From assembly GCA_021731495.1 (NCBI GenBank), contig JAKFXG010000008.1, forward strand, positions 1-42,228: a stretch of DNA of 42,228 nucleotides. Reading direction: 5' to 3'. A model generated the notes under the pieces. The model searched no databases and was not told the DNA's origin. It worked only from the letters and a program-made list of their open reading frames with translations. The DNA is from Candidatus Parcubacteria bacterium (lineage in GTDB: Bacteria > Patescibacteriota > Minisyncoccia > Phycocordibacterales > Phycocordibacteraceae). Positions 17,553-28,326 of the stretch are shown one piece after another; within the stretch, counting starts at the first letter, position 1, and each line of letters starts with the position of its first letter. The position numbers were made by a program, and so were the translations under genes.

Positions 17553-18268
17553 ACTTCAGGCAGGAAGTTATTCCGGCTCCAATTCCAAAGTACGGGATGC
17601 ATCTCAATCGGCGCTAAACTGCTGCCGTTGAGTAAGTCCTTCCAAATCGCAGCAACCTCAAGCGAGGACATTTCTGGAGTCGTAAGACCGAGCTTGATCG
17701 AACATTGCAATACGTGAGTATCTGGGATAATCGAAATCTCCTCCATATTCTTGAACTTTGCGTCGGTATAGTGCGAGAGAATGTACAACCAATAGTTCGC
17801 CATCTTCGGACCACTGATATACGGGAAATCCTTGCGTAAGTCTTGTTGAATAATCTGGTGAATCTTGGTCACATCCCAGTCCGCTACCTCGAAGAGCTTA
17901 CGCGGATCGTTTTCGAAGTGTTTGTTAAACGCATTAGATATAGCAGTCCATATATCAATATGTTTGTTGGGTTGGAGGGCAAGCTTATACTTCAGGAGAT
18001 CTTTTTGAACTTGTCCGCGTGTTTTCTTTGCAACTTTTTCAGGAAAGAAAAGATAGTTTGTTTTTGGATTATTCCAAGTCTTAAGGGCCGCAGCCCACAT
18101 AGCTGGTGATTGTCTCTGAAAGTTAATACTAGGAGGAAGAGTGAAGTAAAGATAGTTCTCACGACTACCCTTTGGGAGATTGGGGTTTACTTCGTGTTGA
18201 GCAAGCGTGGGTATCTCTCCTTGCTTAAACAGCCCATGCAACTTCAAAACCCGATCTAGTATTTGCAT
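17549..18268 (-). CDS. HhH-GPD superfamily DNA-glycosylase-like protein
   Basis: FPYISGPKMANYWLYIL...IIPDTHVLQCSIKLGL resembles the GPKTA hairpin and VDTHVxR catalytic region; PIEMHPVLWNWSR tail. Confidence 0.65.
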   Translation of the reverse strand: MQILDRVLKLHGLFKQGEIPTLAQHEVNPNLPKGSRENYLYFTLPPSINFQRQSPAMWAAALKTWNNPKTNYLFFPEKVAKKTRGQVQKDLLKYKLALQPNKHIDIWTAISNAFNKHFENDPRKLFEVADWDVTKIHQIIQQDLRKDFPYISGPKMANYWLYILSHYTDAKFKNMEEISIIPDTHVLQCSIKLGLTTPEMSSLEVAAIWKDLLNGSSLAPIEMHPVLWNWSRNNFLPEV

Positions 18269-18292
18269 GGCAAAAGTATAACGTAGATTAAC

Positions 18293-18322
18293 GCAAAAGC
18301 CGCCCGTTAGGGCGGCTTTTGC
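18293..18322. terminator. Terminator hairpin
   Basis: gcaaaagccgccc-gtta-gggcggcttttgc. Confidence 0.88.
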
Positions 18323-18336
18323 TCACGTGATGCCCC

Positions 18337-18363
18337 GCGGTTCGATTCCGTCCCTCGCGCACC
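18337..18363 (+). pseudogene. Orphan tRNA 3'-end-like fragment (T-arm plus acceptor)
   Basis: cgcggttcgattccgtccctcgcgcacc with no upstream tRNA body. Confidence 0.45.
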
Positions 18364-18366
18364 TAG

Positions 18367-18409
18367 AGCAAATGAAAACACCAGCACGAGGCTGGTGTTT
18401 TCATTTGCT
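18367..18409. terminator. 19-bp stem terminator downstream of the initiator-like tRNA
   Basis: agcaaatgaaaacaccagc-acgag-gctggtgttttcatttgct. Confidence 0.9.
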
Positions 18410-18411
18410 TG

Positions 18412-18482
18412 TTGCGGGGGCCGGAATCGAACCGGCGTCTGGAGGTTATGAGCCTCCCGAGGTACCTCTCCTCTACCCCGCT
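18412..18482 (-). tRNA. tRNA-Met(CAT), initiator-like (fMet)
   Basis: Anticodon loop CTCATAA; unpaired A1:A72, A11:T24 D-stem pair (GAGG/CCTC); T-loop TTCGATT. Confidence 0.88.
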
Positions 18483-18636
18483 ATACTAATTTCTAACATA
18501 ATCGAAAAAGCTTCGCATTTGTCCTCCCGCTTGGATTACCAACTCTCCTCTACCCCGCTGTATATATTCTACTTTCATTACGAGGAGCTTCGCAACTGCC
18601 CTCCCGTTTGGATTACCAACTCTCCTTTACCCCGCT
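18482..18636 (-). repeat. Two 77-bp-period tandem copies resembling the 5' part of the initiator tRNA
   Basis: AGCGGGGTARAGGAGAGTTGGTAATCCAARCGGGAGG...TGCGAAGCT twice; ccccgc anchors at 18476, 18553 and 18630. Confidence 0.85.
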
Positions 18637-18728
18637 ATATAAAACCTATTCCGCGGTTATAAGTCCCACTATCAGAAAGTATACACACAAAAATACGTGC
18701 GGCAACCAAACGTATAGAGGTATCAAAG

Positions 18729-18750
18729 ACTTGTACCTATAGGTACAAGT
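18729..18750. promoter_or_regulatory. 22-bp perfect palindrome
   Basis: acttgtacctataggtacaagt. Confidence 0.6.
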
Positions 18751-18783
18751 TGTGGATAGTCCATACCAAATCAAATCTGGTGC

Positions 18784-19437
18784 TTAAATTACTTTGAACT
18801 CGCGGAAGACCGCCTCGAAGCGTGCGATGGTACGGCGTGCGAGCGTCTCGGGAATGTTGAACGAGGATCCTTCGTGCGCTATCTGATTGCGCACTTTGTG
18901 CGCCTCCCAAGCATCCTGCAGTGTCCTGAACTTCGCCGGATCAGCGGCCTTCAACTTCTCACCAACACCCGCACCTACGTATCCCTGCCGTGTCAGCATC
19001 TCATCGAGCATGATGTCAGCCTCGATAATAGCTTCTCGCCACCCGCTCGGACTCGCACCCTCGGCAAGCGACTGAATGTGCTCCCAGCGCGGATGGGTGC
19101 CTCCTTCTGCCCCGGGCGGAATAAGGAGCGTGCTGTAATACTTCTCTTCCCGCTCGCGTAATTCAAAAAGGCGCACCAGTGCGTATACGATAATGAACAA
19201 CCCTATGACCGACAGCGCGTAGCCGACGCCCGTAATCCAAATCCACACATGGGCAAGCCATGCCGAGAAACCCTCAAATCCGGACGAACCGTAGCACGCG
19301 CCGTGGAAACAGTTGTAGAGGAGGCGGAAGAAATACTCGACGTTCAGCTGATTGGCCTGCATCACCTCCAGTATAGACGAGAATACTAAACACCTTGTAG
19401 CTTCTCCACTACCAAGCGAGCCGAGCAACAAGTGCAT
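18784..19437 (-). CDS. Membrane protein with C-terminal HEPN-like R-x4-H motif
   Basis: TM segment VGYALSVIGLFIIVYALV; EAHKVRNQIAHEG. The true start may be internal (MQANQLN...). Confidence 0.7.
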   Translation of the reverse strand: MHLLLGSLGSGEATRCLVFSSILEVMQANQLNVEYFFRLLYNCFHGACYGSSGFEGFSAWLAHVWIWITGVGYALSVIGLFIIVYALVRLFELREREEKYYSTLLIPPGAEGGTHPRWEHIQSLAEGASPSGWREAIIEADIMLDEMLTRQGYVGAGVGEKLKAADPAKFRTLQDAWEAHKVRNQIAHEGSSFNIPETLARRTIARFEAVFREFKVI

Positions 19438-19439
19438 TC

Positions 19440-20900
19440 TTATGCATTTGTTCGAGGCGAGCGCAGGGAGAAAGCTTTGTCTGCAAAGCTTACTACTTCA
19501 CCAAGGGTGAAGAGAACATTCTCAGCCTGATGTGGGGCGGTGAAGTGGACGCCGACTGGTAGACTCTTCCCTTCGCGCTCCACAAAGCCTATAGGGACTG
19601 AAATTGCGGGCATGCCGGTGAGATTCGCCGTCACCGTGAAAATATCTTCAAGATACATCGAGAGCGGGTCGCTCTTTTCTCCAAACTTAAACGCGGGAGA
19701 TGGTGTCGTCGGGAAAGCGATACCGTCGACCTTCTCAAACGCGTCCATGTACTCGCCACGCAACACGCCACGTGTAGCGTCCGCTTTGCGATAATAGGCA
19801 TCAACGTACCCTGATGAGAGCACAAAGGTGCCGAGCAAAATGCGGCGCCGCGTCTCTTCGCCAAACCCTTCAGTACGCGAGAGAACATAATCGTCGAGCA
19901 GTGTTTCCCCGCGAGCGGCATGCCCGTAGCGGATGCCGTCAAGGCGGGCGAGGTTGGTCGAAACTTCAGCAGGCATAACGATGTAATATGCCGCAAGCGC
20001 ATGTGCACTTGTCGGCAGCTCGATGTCGACGAGCGTGTGCCCCGCACTCTCGAGCGATTCGAGCGTTGTGTTAAAAGCGGCGAGCACATCAGCACCAACT
20101 CCTTCAGCAAGAAGATGTCGGGGTACTCCTATGCGCAAGCTCTTTGAAAGTTCGCGCGCCGTATACAACCCGTCTGGAATTGTTGTGGCATCGAGAACAT
20201 CCTTCCCGCGAATGGCTTCGTGCAAAATGCGGGCATCCTCAACGGTCTTCGCGAGAGGTCCGATCTGATCAAGCGAAGAGCCCATCGCAATAAGTCCCGA
20301 GCGCGAAACAGCCCCATACGTCGGCTTGAGGCCCACAATACCGGTGTGTGCCGCCGGTTGGCGGATGGAACCGCCGGTATCGCTCCCCAAAGCGGCAATA
20401 CAGAGATGTGCAGACACGGCTGCCGCAGAGCCCCCAGAAGAGCCGCCAGGCACGCGCGACAAATCATGCGGATTCATAGTCCTGCCGTATGCCGAATGCT
20501 CGGTCGAGCTTCCCATTGCGAACTCGTCCATGTTGGTACGGCCAACAAAAAGCGCACCGGCTGTTTTTAGTTTCTTCACCACTGCCGCGTCGTAGGTCGC
20601 ACGATAATTCTCGAGCATTTTGCTCGCTGCACTTGCAATCTTCCCTTCTATTAAAATGTTGTCTTTTATTGCGAGCGGAATCCCGCAGAGAAGCGACGCA
20701 TCGTTTGCATCAATACGTTTCTGCGCCGATTCAATTGCAGCCTCATCCGCATCGAAAACTTCAAGATAGGCATTGAGTTCTGGGTTTCTCTCGACTGCCG
20801 CATTGTGACATGCGTCCCAGAGGTCTTGTACGGAAATCTCCCGCGCGCGCAGCGCGCGGGCCGCCTCCACTATGGTCATTTCATTTTGCTTTTTACTCAT
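19440..20900 (-). CDS. gatA: Asp-tRNA(Asn)/Glu-tRNA(Gln) amidotransferase subunit A
   Basis: Amidase signature GGSSGGSAAAVSAHLCIAALGSDTGGSIRQPA; downstream of gatC. Confidence 0.97.
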   Translation of the reverse strand: MSKKQNEMTIVEAARALRAREISVQDLWDACHNAAVERNPELNAYLEVFDADEAAIESAQKRIDANDASLLCGIPLAIKDNILIEGKIASAASKMLENYRATYDAAVVKKLKTAGALFVGRTNMDEFAMGSSTEHSAYGRTMNPHDLSRVPGGSSGGSAAAVSAHLCIAALGSDTGGSIRQPAAHTGIVGLKPTYGAVSRSGLIAMGSSLDQIGPLAKTVEDARILHEAIRGKDVLDATTIPDGLYTARELSKSLRIGVPRHLLAEGVGADVLAAFNTTLESLESAGHTLVDIELPTSAHALAAYYIVMPAEVSTNLARLDGIRYGHAARGETLLDDYVLSRTEGFGEETRRRILLGTFVLSSGYVDAYYRKADATRGVLRGEYMDAFEKVDGIAFPTTPSPAFKFGEKSDPLSMYLEDIFTVTANLTGMPAISVPIGFVEREGKSLPVGVHFTAPHQAENVLFTLGEVVSFADKAFSLRSPRTNA

Positions 20901-21183
20901 GCGTTATGATCTGCTTCACACTTAGCGCGTTGCCTTCGCGGGCAGGAAATTGCTCGGCAAGCTTTTCGGTGTAGGCCAGTGGCTCGTGCGGGACACTATC
21001 CTCGCGCATAATGTTGCGCAAGAGGGGCTTCTCCTCACCCGTTTTTGGTAGTTCGAGCTTCTCAAGCTGTCCAATATACGCCAGTATCGCGTCGAATTCG
21101 CGCGTGAATTTCTCGAGTTCCGCATCCCCCACTTTAATGCGGGCGAGTGCTGCCAGTTTTTTCACCTCCTCTACTGTTGCCAT
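20893..21183 (-). CDS. gatC: Asp-tRNA(Asn)/Glu-tRNA(Gln) amidotransferase subunit C
   Basis: VKKLAALARIKVGDAELEKFTREFDAILAYIGQLEKL. Confidence 0.94.
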   Translation of the reverse strand: MATVEEVKKLAALARIKVGDAELEKFTREFDAILAYIGQLEKLELPKTGEEKPLLRNIMREDSVPHEPLAYTEKLAEQFPAREGNALSVKQIITHE

Positions 21184-21196
21184 TATTTGCACTTTA

Positions 21197-23263
<2,067 letters not shown>

Positions 23264-23361
23264 CTAAAGGACTGCTATTTGTCCCTCATCGCTTCGCTCT
23301 GAGACAAACAGGGAGCACAAATCGCATCGGAAATCAGCAGATTCCCGACGTTCCCCGTCAT

Positions 23362-23945
23362 TTAGTAGCGGACATTGAGGCCGCGCGAGACAAAACGCGC
23401 GCCGGAGGGGTTTGCCACGGTCGCACATGGCACGTCATATCCCTGCGCAAAAATGTAGGAAGTTATGCCGTCGGGCGGCTGTGGTGCGCTGTACTTATAC
23501 ACCGTCACGTCCGCACAATGCTTTCCCGAATCGAATGAGAGGCGCGATGCGGTAACCCATACTTCCAGTGTATGCGGGGAGGGTTCCGTTACCGAAATCG
23601 GTTCAGCATTATCGCAGGACATTATAGGAACGGCTGCGGTCAAAACAGGGTTGTAGGCAAAACGGTTCTCCTGTTGGTCTGCGTAGAGAGCGCATTCAAG
23701 GGCGGCGTCGGCGGCATAAAATGCATACTGCGATTCGATAGCGGTCGATGCGAGTATCTGCTGTTTATAGCTCAGAGAGCCGAGTGCGAGGCCGAAAGAA
23801 AGCATCACCGACATGAAAATAACTGCGATGAGGAGTGCGAACCCCTTACCACTTTCAGAACTGCATGGTACACGTGAAGAGTTAAAGTGCTGAAAACCTT
23901 TGTTCAAGGTGTTCTCTTTCTGAAAGTGGTAAGGGGTTATTGCCA
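23362..23945 (-). CDS. Minor pilin / PilX-like protein
   Basis: GKGFALLIAVIFMSVMLSFGLALGSL prepilin-like N-terminus in the T4P locus; start position uncertain. Confidence 0.7.
23840..23938. repeat. 19-bp perfect inverted repeat around the minor pilin start
   Basis: aaccccttaccactttcag (23840-23858) and ctgaaagtggtaaggggtt (23920-23938). Confidence 0.9.
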
Positions 23946-24608
23946 TGGCGTAAGGTGGTCGGTAATGGTCACCGAGTAAGGAGAGCCGTGGAAAGTCCAC
24001 GACACCGTTGAGACAAGGCGCTTGTCATGATACAGGGCATCCGTGGCAGGAACATCAAGCACTTGGACTGTGCGCGTAAAAGAGGTCGCGACACCGCCCT
24101 GTTGCGTGTATCCGTACGCGCCATTAGCAAGAAGTGTCAAATGGAGTGGTGCGCAGGAATTGCTGGTGGGAGAGCAGGGCGTGAGTGAGAAACCGGCTCC
24201 TGTGCCCATGCTCCGCGACGGGTCGAGCGTGCAAGTTGTCACACGGCACGAGGCGATCGATGCCGCGTTTCCCCCCGTTAGAAAGCTGATCCACGCATCT
24301 TGTGAGACGGTGGAGCCGCCCGCCGCGTACGCGGCGAGATACTCGTTATCGCGCATGGCGCGTACGTATTCGATACCTTCCTGCGCAAGATACGAAGCGG
24401 TCAGCTGGTCACGAGCGATCTGTGCCGCAACAATGGCGCGACTTGCGGTGAATAAAGGGCCCACTACTGAGAGTGTAAGGATAGTTACGGCAACCAGCGC
24501 CTCGATGAGAGTAAACCCGCAGAGCCGGGTTTGCTCTCTGCGCTCGTTCGCAAAAGAAAAATAGGAATTTCTCTTTTGCCTCTCTCGCTTGATAGTAAAG
24601 CCTTTCAT
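23937..24608 (-). CDS. Type IV minor pilin (PilV-like)
   Basis: CGFTLIEALVAVTILTLSVVG prepilin motif. Confidence 0.85.
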   Translation of the reverse strand: MKGFTIKRERQKRNSYFSFANERREQTRLCGFTLIEALVAVTILTLSVVGPLFTASRAIVAAQIARDQLTASYLAQEGIEYVRAMRDNEYLAAYAAGGSTVSQDAWISFLTGGNAASIASCRVTTCTLDPSRSMGTGAGFSLTPCSPTSNSCAPLHLTLLANGAYGYTQQGGVATSFTRTVQVLDVPATDALYHDKRLVSTVSWTFHGSPYSVTITDHLTPWQ

Positions 24609-24610
24609 AC

Positions 24611-25168
24611 TTATATGTCGGTGCCGCGCATCGCCGCGGACGTCTCAATGACGAAGGATTCCGTCTTCCCTGCTCCGGCAGTAACCGTACCAGCAACGAT
24701 GATAGTGACATAGGGCTGTCTCCCATCGCCTGGTGATCCGCGCTGGGAGCCGACAGTATAGAAGGTGAGAGAAGAAATGACTATTGATGGGTCAGTGAGG
24801 ACGCTTTGCGTAGCGCCGACCGTTTTCTGCAATGAGGAGCCGGAGAGGCTGTAGGTGGTCGTGAGACCATTCTTATTCAAGGAAGAGAAACTGCTTGCGC
24901 CGCTCGGACAATCGCCGAGGCCGCCGCAATTATAGTCAATGCTCGTACGGATGTCGCGCGTCATAGTTTCAAGCGCAAAAGAGAGATTGTTGATGCCGGT
25001 GGCAACGGCTTGAACCTGACGGTGCACACTGATCATCGTGAGGTACGCACCAGAAGCGAGTGTCATGATGAACGCGAAAAGTCCGACCGCGACAATAAGC
25101 TCGACGAGTGTATACCCCTCAGAACGAGCTTTGCGCTGTATGCTGTGTACTGTTCTTATCATGGGCAT
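24611..25168 (-). CDS. Type IV minor pilin / GspJ-PilW-like
   Basis: EGYTLVELIVAVGLFAFIMTLASGAYL prepilin motif. Confidence 0.87.
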   Translation of the reverse strand: MPMIRTVHSIQRKARSEGYTLVELIVAVGLFAFIMTLASGAYLTMISVHRQVQAVATGINNLSFALETMTRDIRTSIDYNCGGLGDCPSGASSFSSLNKNGLTTTYSLSGSSLQKTVGATQSVLTDPSIVISSLTFYTVGSQRGSPGDGRQPYVTIIVAGTVTAGAGKTESFVIETSAAMRGTDI

Positions 25169-25785
25169 GATGAGACATTCGCGGTGATCGCCCCTGAGGA
25201 TCCGACTGAAATATAGCGGAATCCTCCTTGAGGCGATGTGATGGTGAGGCAGGCATCAGTATACGGGGAACCGTTTGCGGTTATAAACGCATCCGGATTT
25301 GGGCGCGAAAAAACAATGTCGAGCGATGTTAAACCGCCACCATTCGCATACGCGCATGCCACCGTAGGGCCTGGGCGGGTGGCGCAGAAATCGCTTACGA
25401 TGATGCCATTCCCGAGCGCGTACGTCTGTATGAGCGCGTCGGAACCGAAAGTATACGCATGGTCTCCCGGCTTGCAGTCGGGAGTGGCACAAGGCATGGG
25501 CGCAGTAGAGTGTGTATCGGCAAAGAGAAAGAACGAATCCGATGGAGAAGTCTGGAAATGAACGCCGTACCCCGCATTCGCGATACTGCCGACCGCACGA
25601 CTGCCAAGACCGAAGGTTTGGGCGGAGCGCAGTGAAAGCGCGATGTCATACGCCGTATTCGAGAGCAGAAGCGTCTTGTTGAAGGTGCCTTGATTCGTGA
25701 AAACGATGCCGGTAATGATACCGATGATCGCAAACACGACCAAGAGCTCAATCAGAGTGAAGCCGCGAAATTGAAAAGGTTCCAT
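25159..25785 (-). CDS. Type II/IV pseudopilin (GspH/FimT-like)
   Basis: RGFTLIELLVVFAIIGIITGIVF prepilin motif. Confidence 0.87.
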   Translation of the reverse strand: MEPFQFRGFTLIELLVVFAIIGIITGIVFTNQGTFNKTLLLSNTAYDIALSLRSAQTFGLGSRAVGSIANAGYGVHFQTSPSDSFFLFADTHSTAPMPCATPDCKPGDHAYTFGSDALIQTYALGNGIIVSDFCATRPGPTVACAYANGGGLTSLDIVFSRPNPDAFITANGSPYTDACLTITSPQGGFRYISVGSSGAITANVSSCP

Positions 25786-26525
25786 TGAGTGAAGTAGGCG
25801 AGGAGAAAGCCGGCCGCCAGATAGGGCGCAAACGGCACCTCAACTCCCATTCTAGAGCCACGAGGCCTTCGTGCCAACAGCACTATCCCAACAACAGCGC
25901 CGATCCAGAATGAGAATACGAATCCCGTGAGTGCGGCGGGACCAGTGAGAAGGGAGAGACCGAATGCAAGCGGCGCATCTGAAAATCCCATGGCGCGGCC
26001 GCGGGAGAGAAAATGAACGAGCGCGAGAGAGGCCGCAATGAGAAGAGCGGTAATCAACGTAGGCAAGAAATCAGAAAGAGACGGCGCGGATATAACACTG
26101 GTTATCAGCGATGCGGCGACAAATACTCCCAGAAGCGGAGGCGGGAGCATTTGGTGCATGAGATCATACAGAACAAGCGCGAGAAGCACTGAAAGCGAGA
26201 GGAGTGTGCACAGAAGCGTTACTGTGAGACCGACTTTGAGATAGGTGAGCACAAAAAACCCTCCAAGCAGAAGCTCCGTAACGGGGGCATAGAGGGAAAG
26301 AGAGACGCCGCAACAGCGCGCACGGCCTCCCCCGAAGAGGTACGAAATGACCGGAACAAGCACGTGAGGTGTGAGTGGCGCGGCACACGCATCGCAGTAC
26401 GAGCGGCCGGTAAGGAAACTTTGCCCGGTGTAAAGGCGCGCGACGAGTACCCCAATGAAGCTTGCAATAATCGCGCCGAAAAAAAATAAAGAGGCGGGAA
26501 CGAGAAAAAGCATACTCCGCATCAT
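25752..26525 (-). CDS. pilD: Prepilin peptidase (PilD/GspO family)
   Basis: GQSFLTGRSYCDACAAPL N-terminal domain; LVLYDLMHQMLP and GFSDAPLAFGLSLLTG peptidase regions. Confidence 0.88.
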   Translation of the reverse strand: MMRSMLFLVPASLFFFGAIIASFIGVLVARLYTGQSFLTGRSYCDACAAPLTPHVLVPVISYLFGGGRARCCGVSLSLYAPVTELLLGGFFVLTYLKVGLTVTLLCTLLSLSVLLALVLYDLMHQMLPPPLLGVFVAASLITSVISAPSLSDFLPTLITALLIAASLALVHFLSRGRAMGFSDAPLAFGLSLLTGPAALTGFVFSFWIGAVVGIVLLARRPRGSRMGVEVPFAPYLAAGFLLAYFTQWNLFNFAASL

Positions 26526-26586
26526 AGCAGAAACCGGTCCACCAAAGGCGGACCGGTTTCTGCTATTTCACCAATGTGAGGGGATA

Positions 26587-27012
26587 CTAAGGGCAGGATT
26601 CTATGGTATTTGCAGCAGTTTCCTTCCCTGCCGAACCGTTCGAGTCGACACACCAGAAACCTCCCGTAGGAAGCACGGAGGAAACGGCATATGCGCTCGT
26701 CGTATTGATACAGGTGAGTGCAGTGCCTCCGTTGGCAGTTTGGGCACCCGCAATCGCCCTAGTGATTACTGGATCGGAGAAAACTGCAGCGGCACAGGAG
26801 GAACCAGCGGTGCCATAAGAATTATTATTGTTGCCATAATAAATCTCCGCCTGCGTCCGGATGGTTGAAAGATCGGACTGGACAGCGGCGTCATTACCCT
26901 TGGTGCGCGCGGTATTGAGCGATGCGAGGACGACCGCTGAGAGGATGCCGATAATGGCGATAACGACGAGAAGCTCGATGAGAGTGAAACCTTTGGAACG
27001 ATTTTTATACAT
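26587..27012 (-). CDS. pilA: Type IV major pilin
   Basis: SKGFTLIELLVVIAIIGILSAVVLASLNTARTKG. Confidence 0.93.
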   Translation of the reverse strand: MYKNRSKGFTLIELLVVIAIIGILSAVVLASLNTARTKGNDAAVQSDLSTIRTQAEIYYGNNNNSYGTAGSSCAAAVFSDPVITRAIAGAQTANGGTALTCINTTSAYAVSSVLPTGGFWCVDSNGSAGKETAANTIESCP

Positions 27013-27115
27013 AATTTCTTGTATGCGGTTAATGGTTGGATTATACGCCTATCAAGGCCCTTCCGGAAACGGGGGTGTGGATAGCTTAATCCGACAGTGT
27101 GCGGAGATAGCCCTT

Positions 27116-28324
27116 CTAGATTGAGCCTGCGAGGTTGTAAATCGGGATGAGTATCGCCGCAAGCAATGTGCCGACGCCAAGGCCCAGGAGGACGATCATA
27201 ATAGGCTCAATGAGGCCAACGAGTGTATCGACGGCATTTGACACTTCACGGTTGTAGAATTTGGCGAGCGTCGTGAGTATTTTCCCGAGTTCGCCCGTCT
27301 CCTCGCCGACTTTTGTCATGGCGACCATGATGCCCGGTATTCCCGCGTGCTTGCCGAAAGCGCCAGAAATGGAAGAACCGCCCTTCACATCTGCGGCGAC
27401 TTCATCAAGCACGGCCTTATACGCGGCATTTCCTACGACCGACGCAGTGATCTCAAGCGCCTCGACAACCGATACTCCCGATAAGAGCATCGTGGCGAAG
27501 TTGTCCGCAATGCGCGAAAGATAGAGCTTTTTGTAGAGGTCGCCCACGTAGGGAACGCTGAGCTTCAGACTATCCAACATGAGTTTGCCACGCCCGGTCT
27601 TCCGGAGTTGCCAGACATAAAATCCGAAAGCGATGAGCGCAATGAGTACGAAGATGCCGTATTGGACAAGAAAGTTCGAGAATCCTATGACGATGCGAGT
27701 ATACAGAGGTATTCCCTGGCCTGAGTCAATCAAAATAGCGCTTATCTTAGGAATAACGAGCGTGAGCATGAGCGTCATCACGCCGAAGAAGACGGCAATA
27801 ACGAAAGCCGGATAGACAAGCGCATTCTCGGTCTTACTCAAAATGTCATACGAGCGATCCAGATAGTCGGCGAGATAGACGAATGTTTCCGACAGTTTAC
27901 CCGACTCCTCGCCCGCGTGAACCATATTCACATAGAATGCCGTAAAGACTTTGGGGTGGCGCGCGAGCGCCTTGCTGATAGGACTCCCGCCTTGAATGTC
28001 GTCGCCTACCGCAGAAAGGACAATCGCAAGTTTTTTATTATCGACCTCGGCGGCGAGAAGGCGGAACACGCGGAGCGCGGACACCTGCGCCTCGAACAGC
28101 GTCGCTATTTGCCGAGAGAGTATGACGACGTCTTTATTGGTGACACGACCGAAAAACGGCAAATCAATATCGGCAAAAAGCGCGCGCTTCTCCGAAGATT
28201 CGATCGACGAGATGATGAGATTGCGCCGCTGAAGCGCGGATACCGCAATCTCCTGAGAAGGCGCCTCGATAGTCCCGTCCCGCTCGTGTCCGTCTTGATC
28301 AATGGCGTGATAGCTAAATAACAT
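27116..28324 (-). CDS. pilC: Type IV pilus inner membrane protein PilC (GspF family)
   Basis: Two T2SSF domains; GEESGKLSETFVYLADYLD and VGEETGELGKILTTLAKFYN. Confidence 0.95.
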   Translation of the reverse strand: MLFSYHAIDQDGHERDGTIEAPSQEIAVSALQRRNLIISSIESSEKRALFADIDLPFFGRVTNKDVVILSRQIATLFEAQVSALRVFRLLAAEVDNKKLAIVLSAVGDDIQGGSPISKALARHPKVFTAFYVNMVHAGEESGKLSETFVYLADYLDRSYDILSKTENALVYPAFVIAVFFGVMTLMLTLVIPKISAILIDSGQGIPLYTRIVIGFSNFLVQYGIFVLIALIAFGFYVWQLRKTGRGKLMLDSLKLSVPYVGDLYKKLYLSRIADNFATMLLSGVSVVEALEITASVVGNAAYKAVLDEVAADVKGGSSISGAFGKHAGIPGIMVAMTKVGEETGELGKILTTLAKFYNREVSNAVDTLVGLIEPIMIVLLGLGVGTLLAAILIPIYNLAGSI

Positions 28325-28326
28325 GT

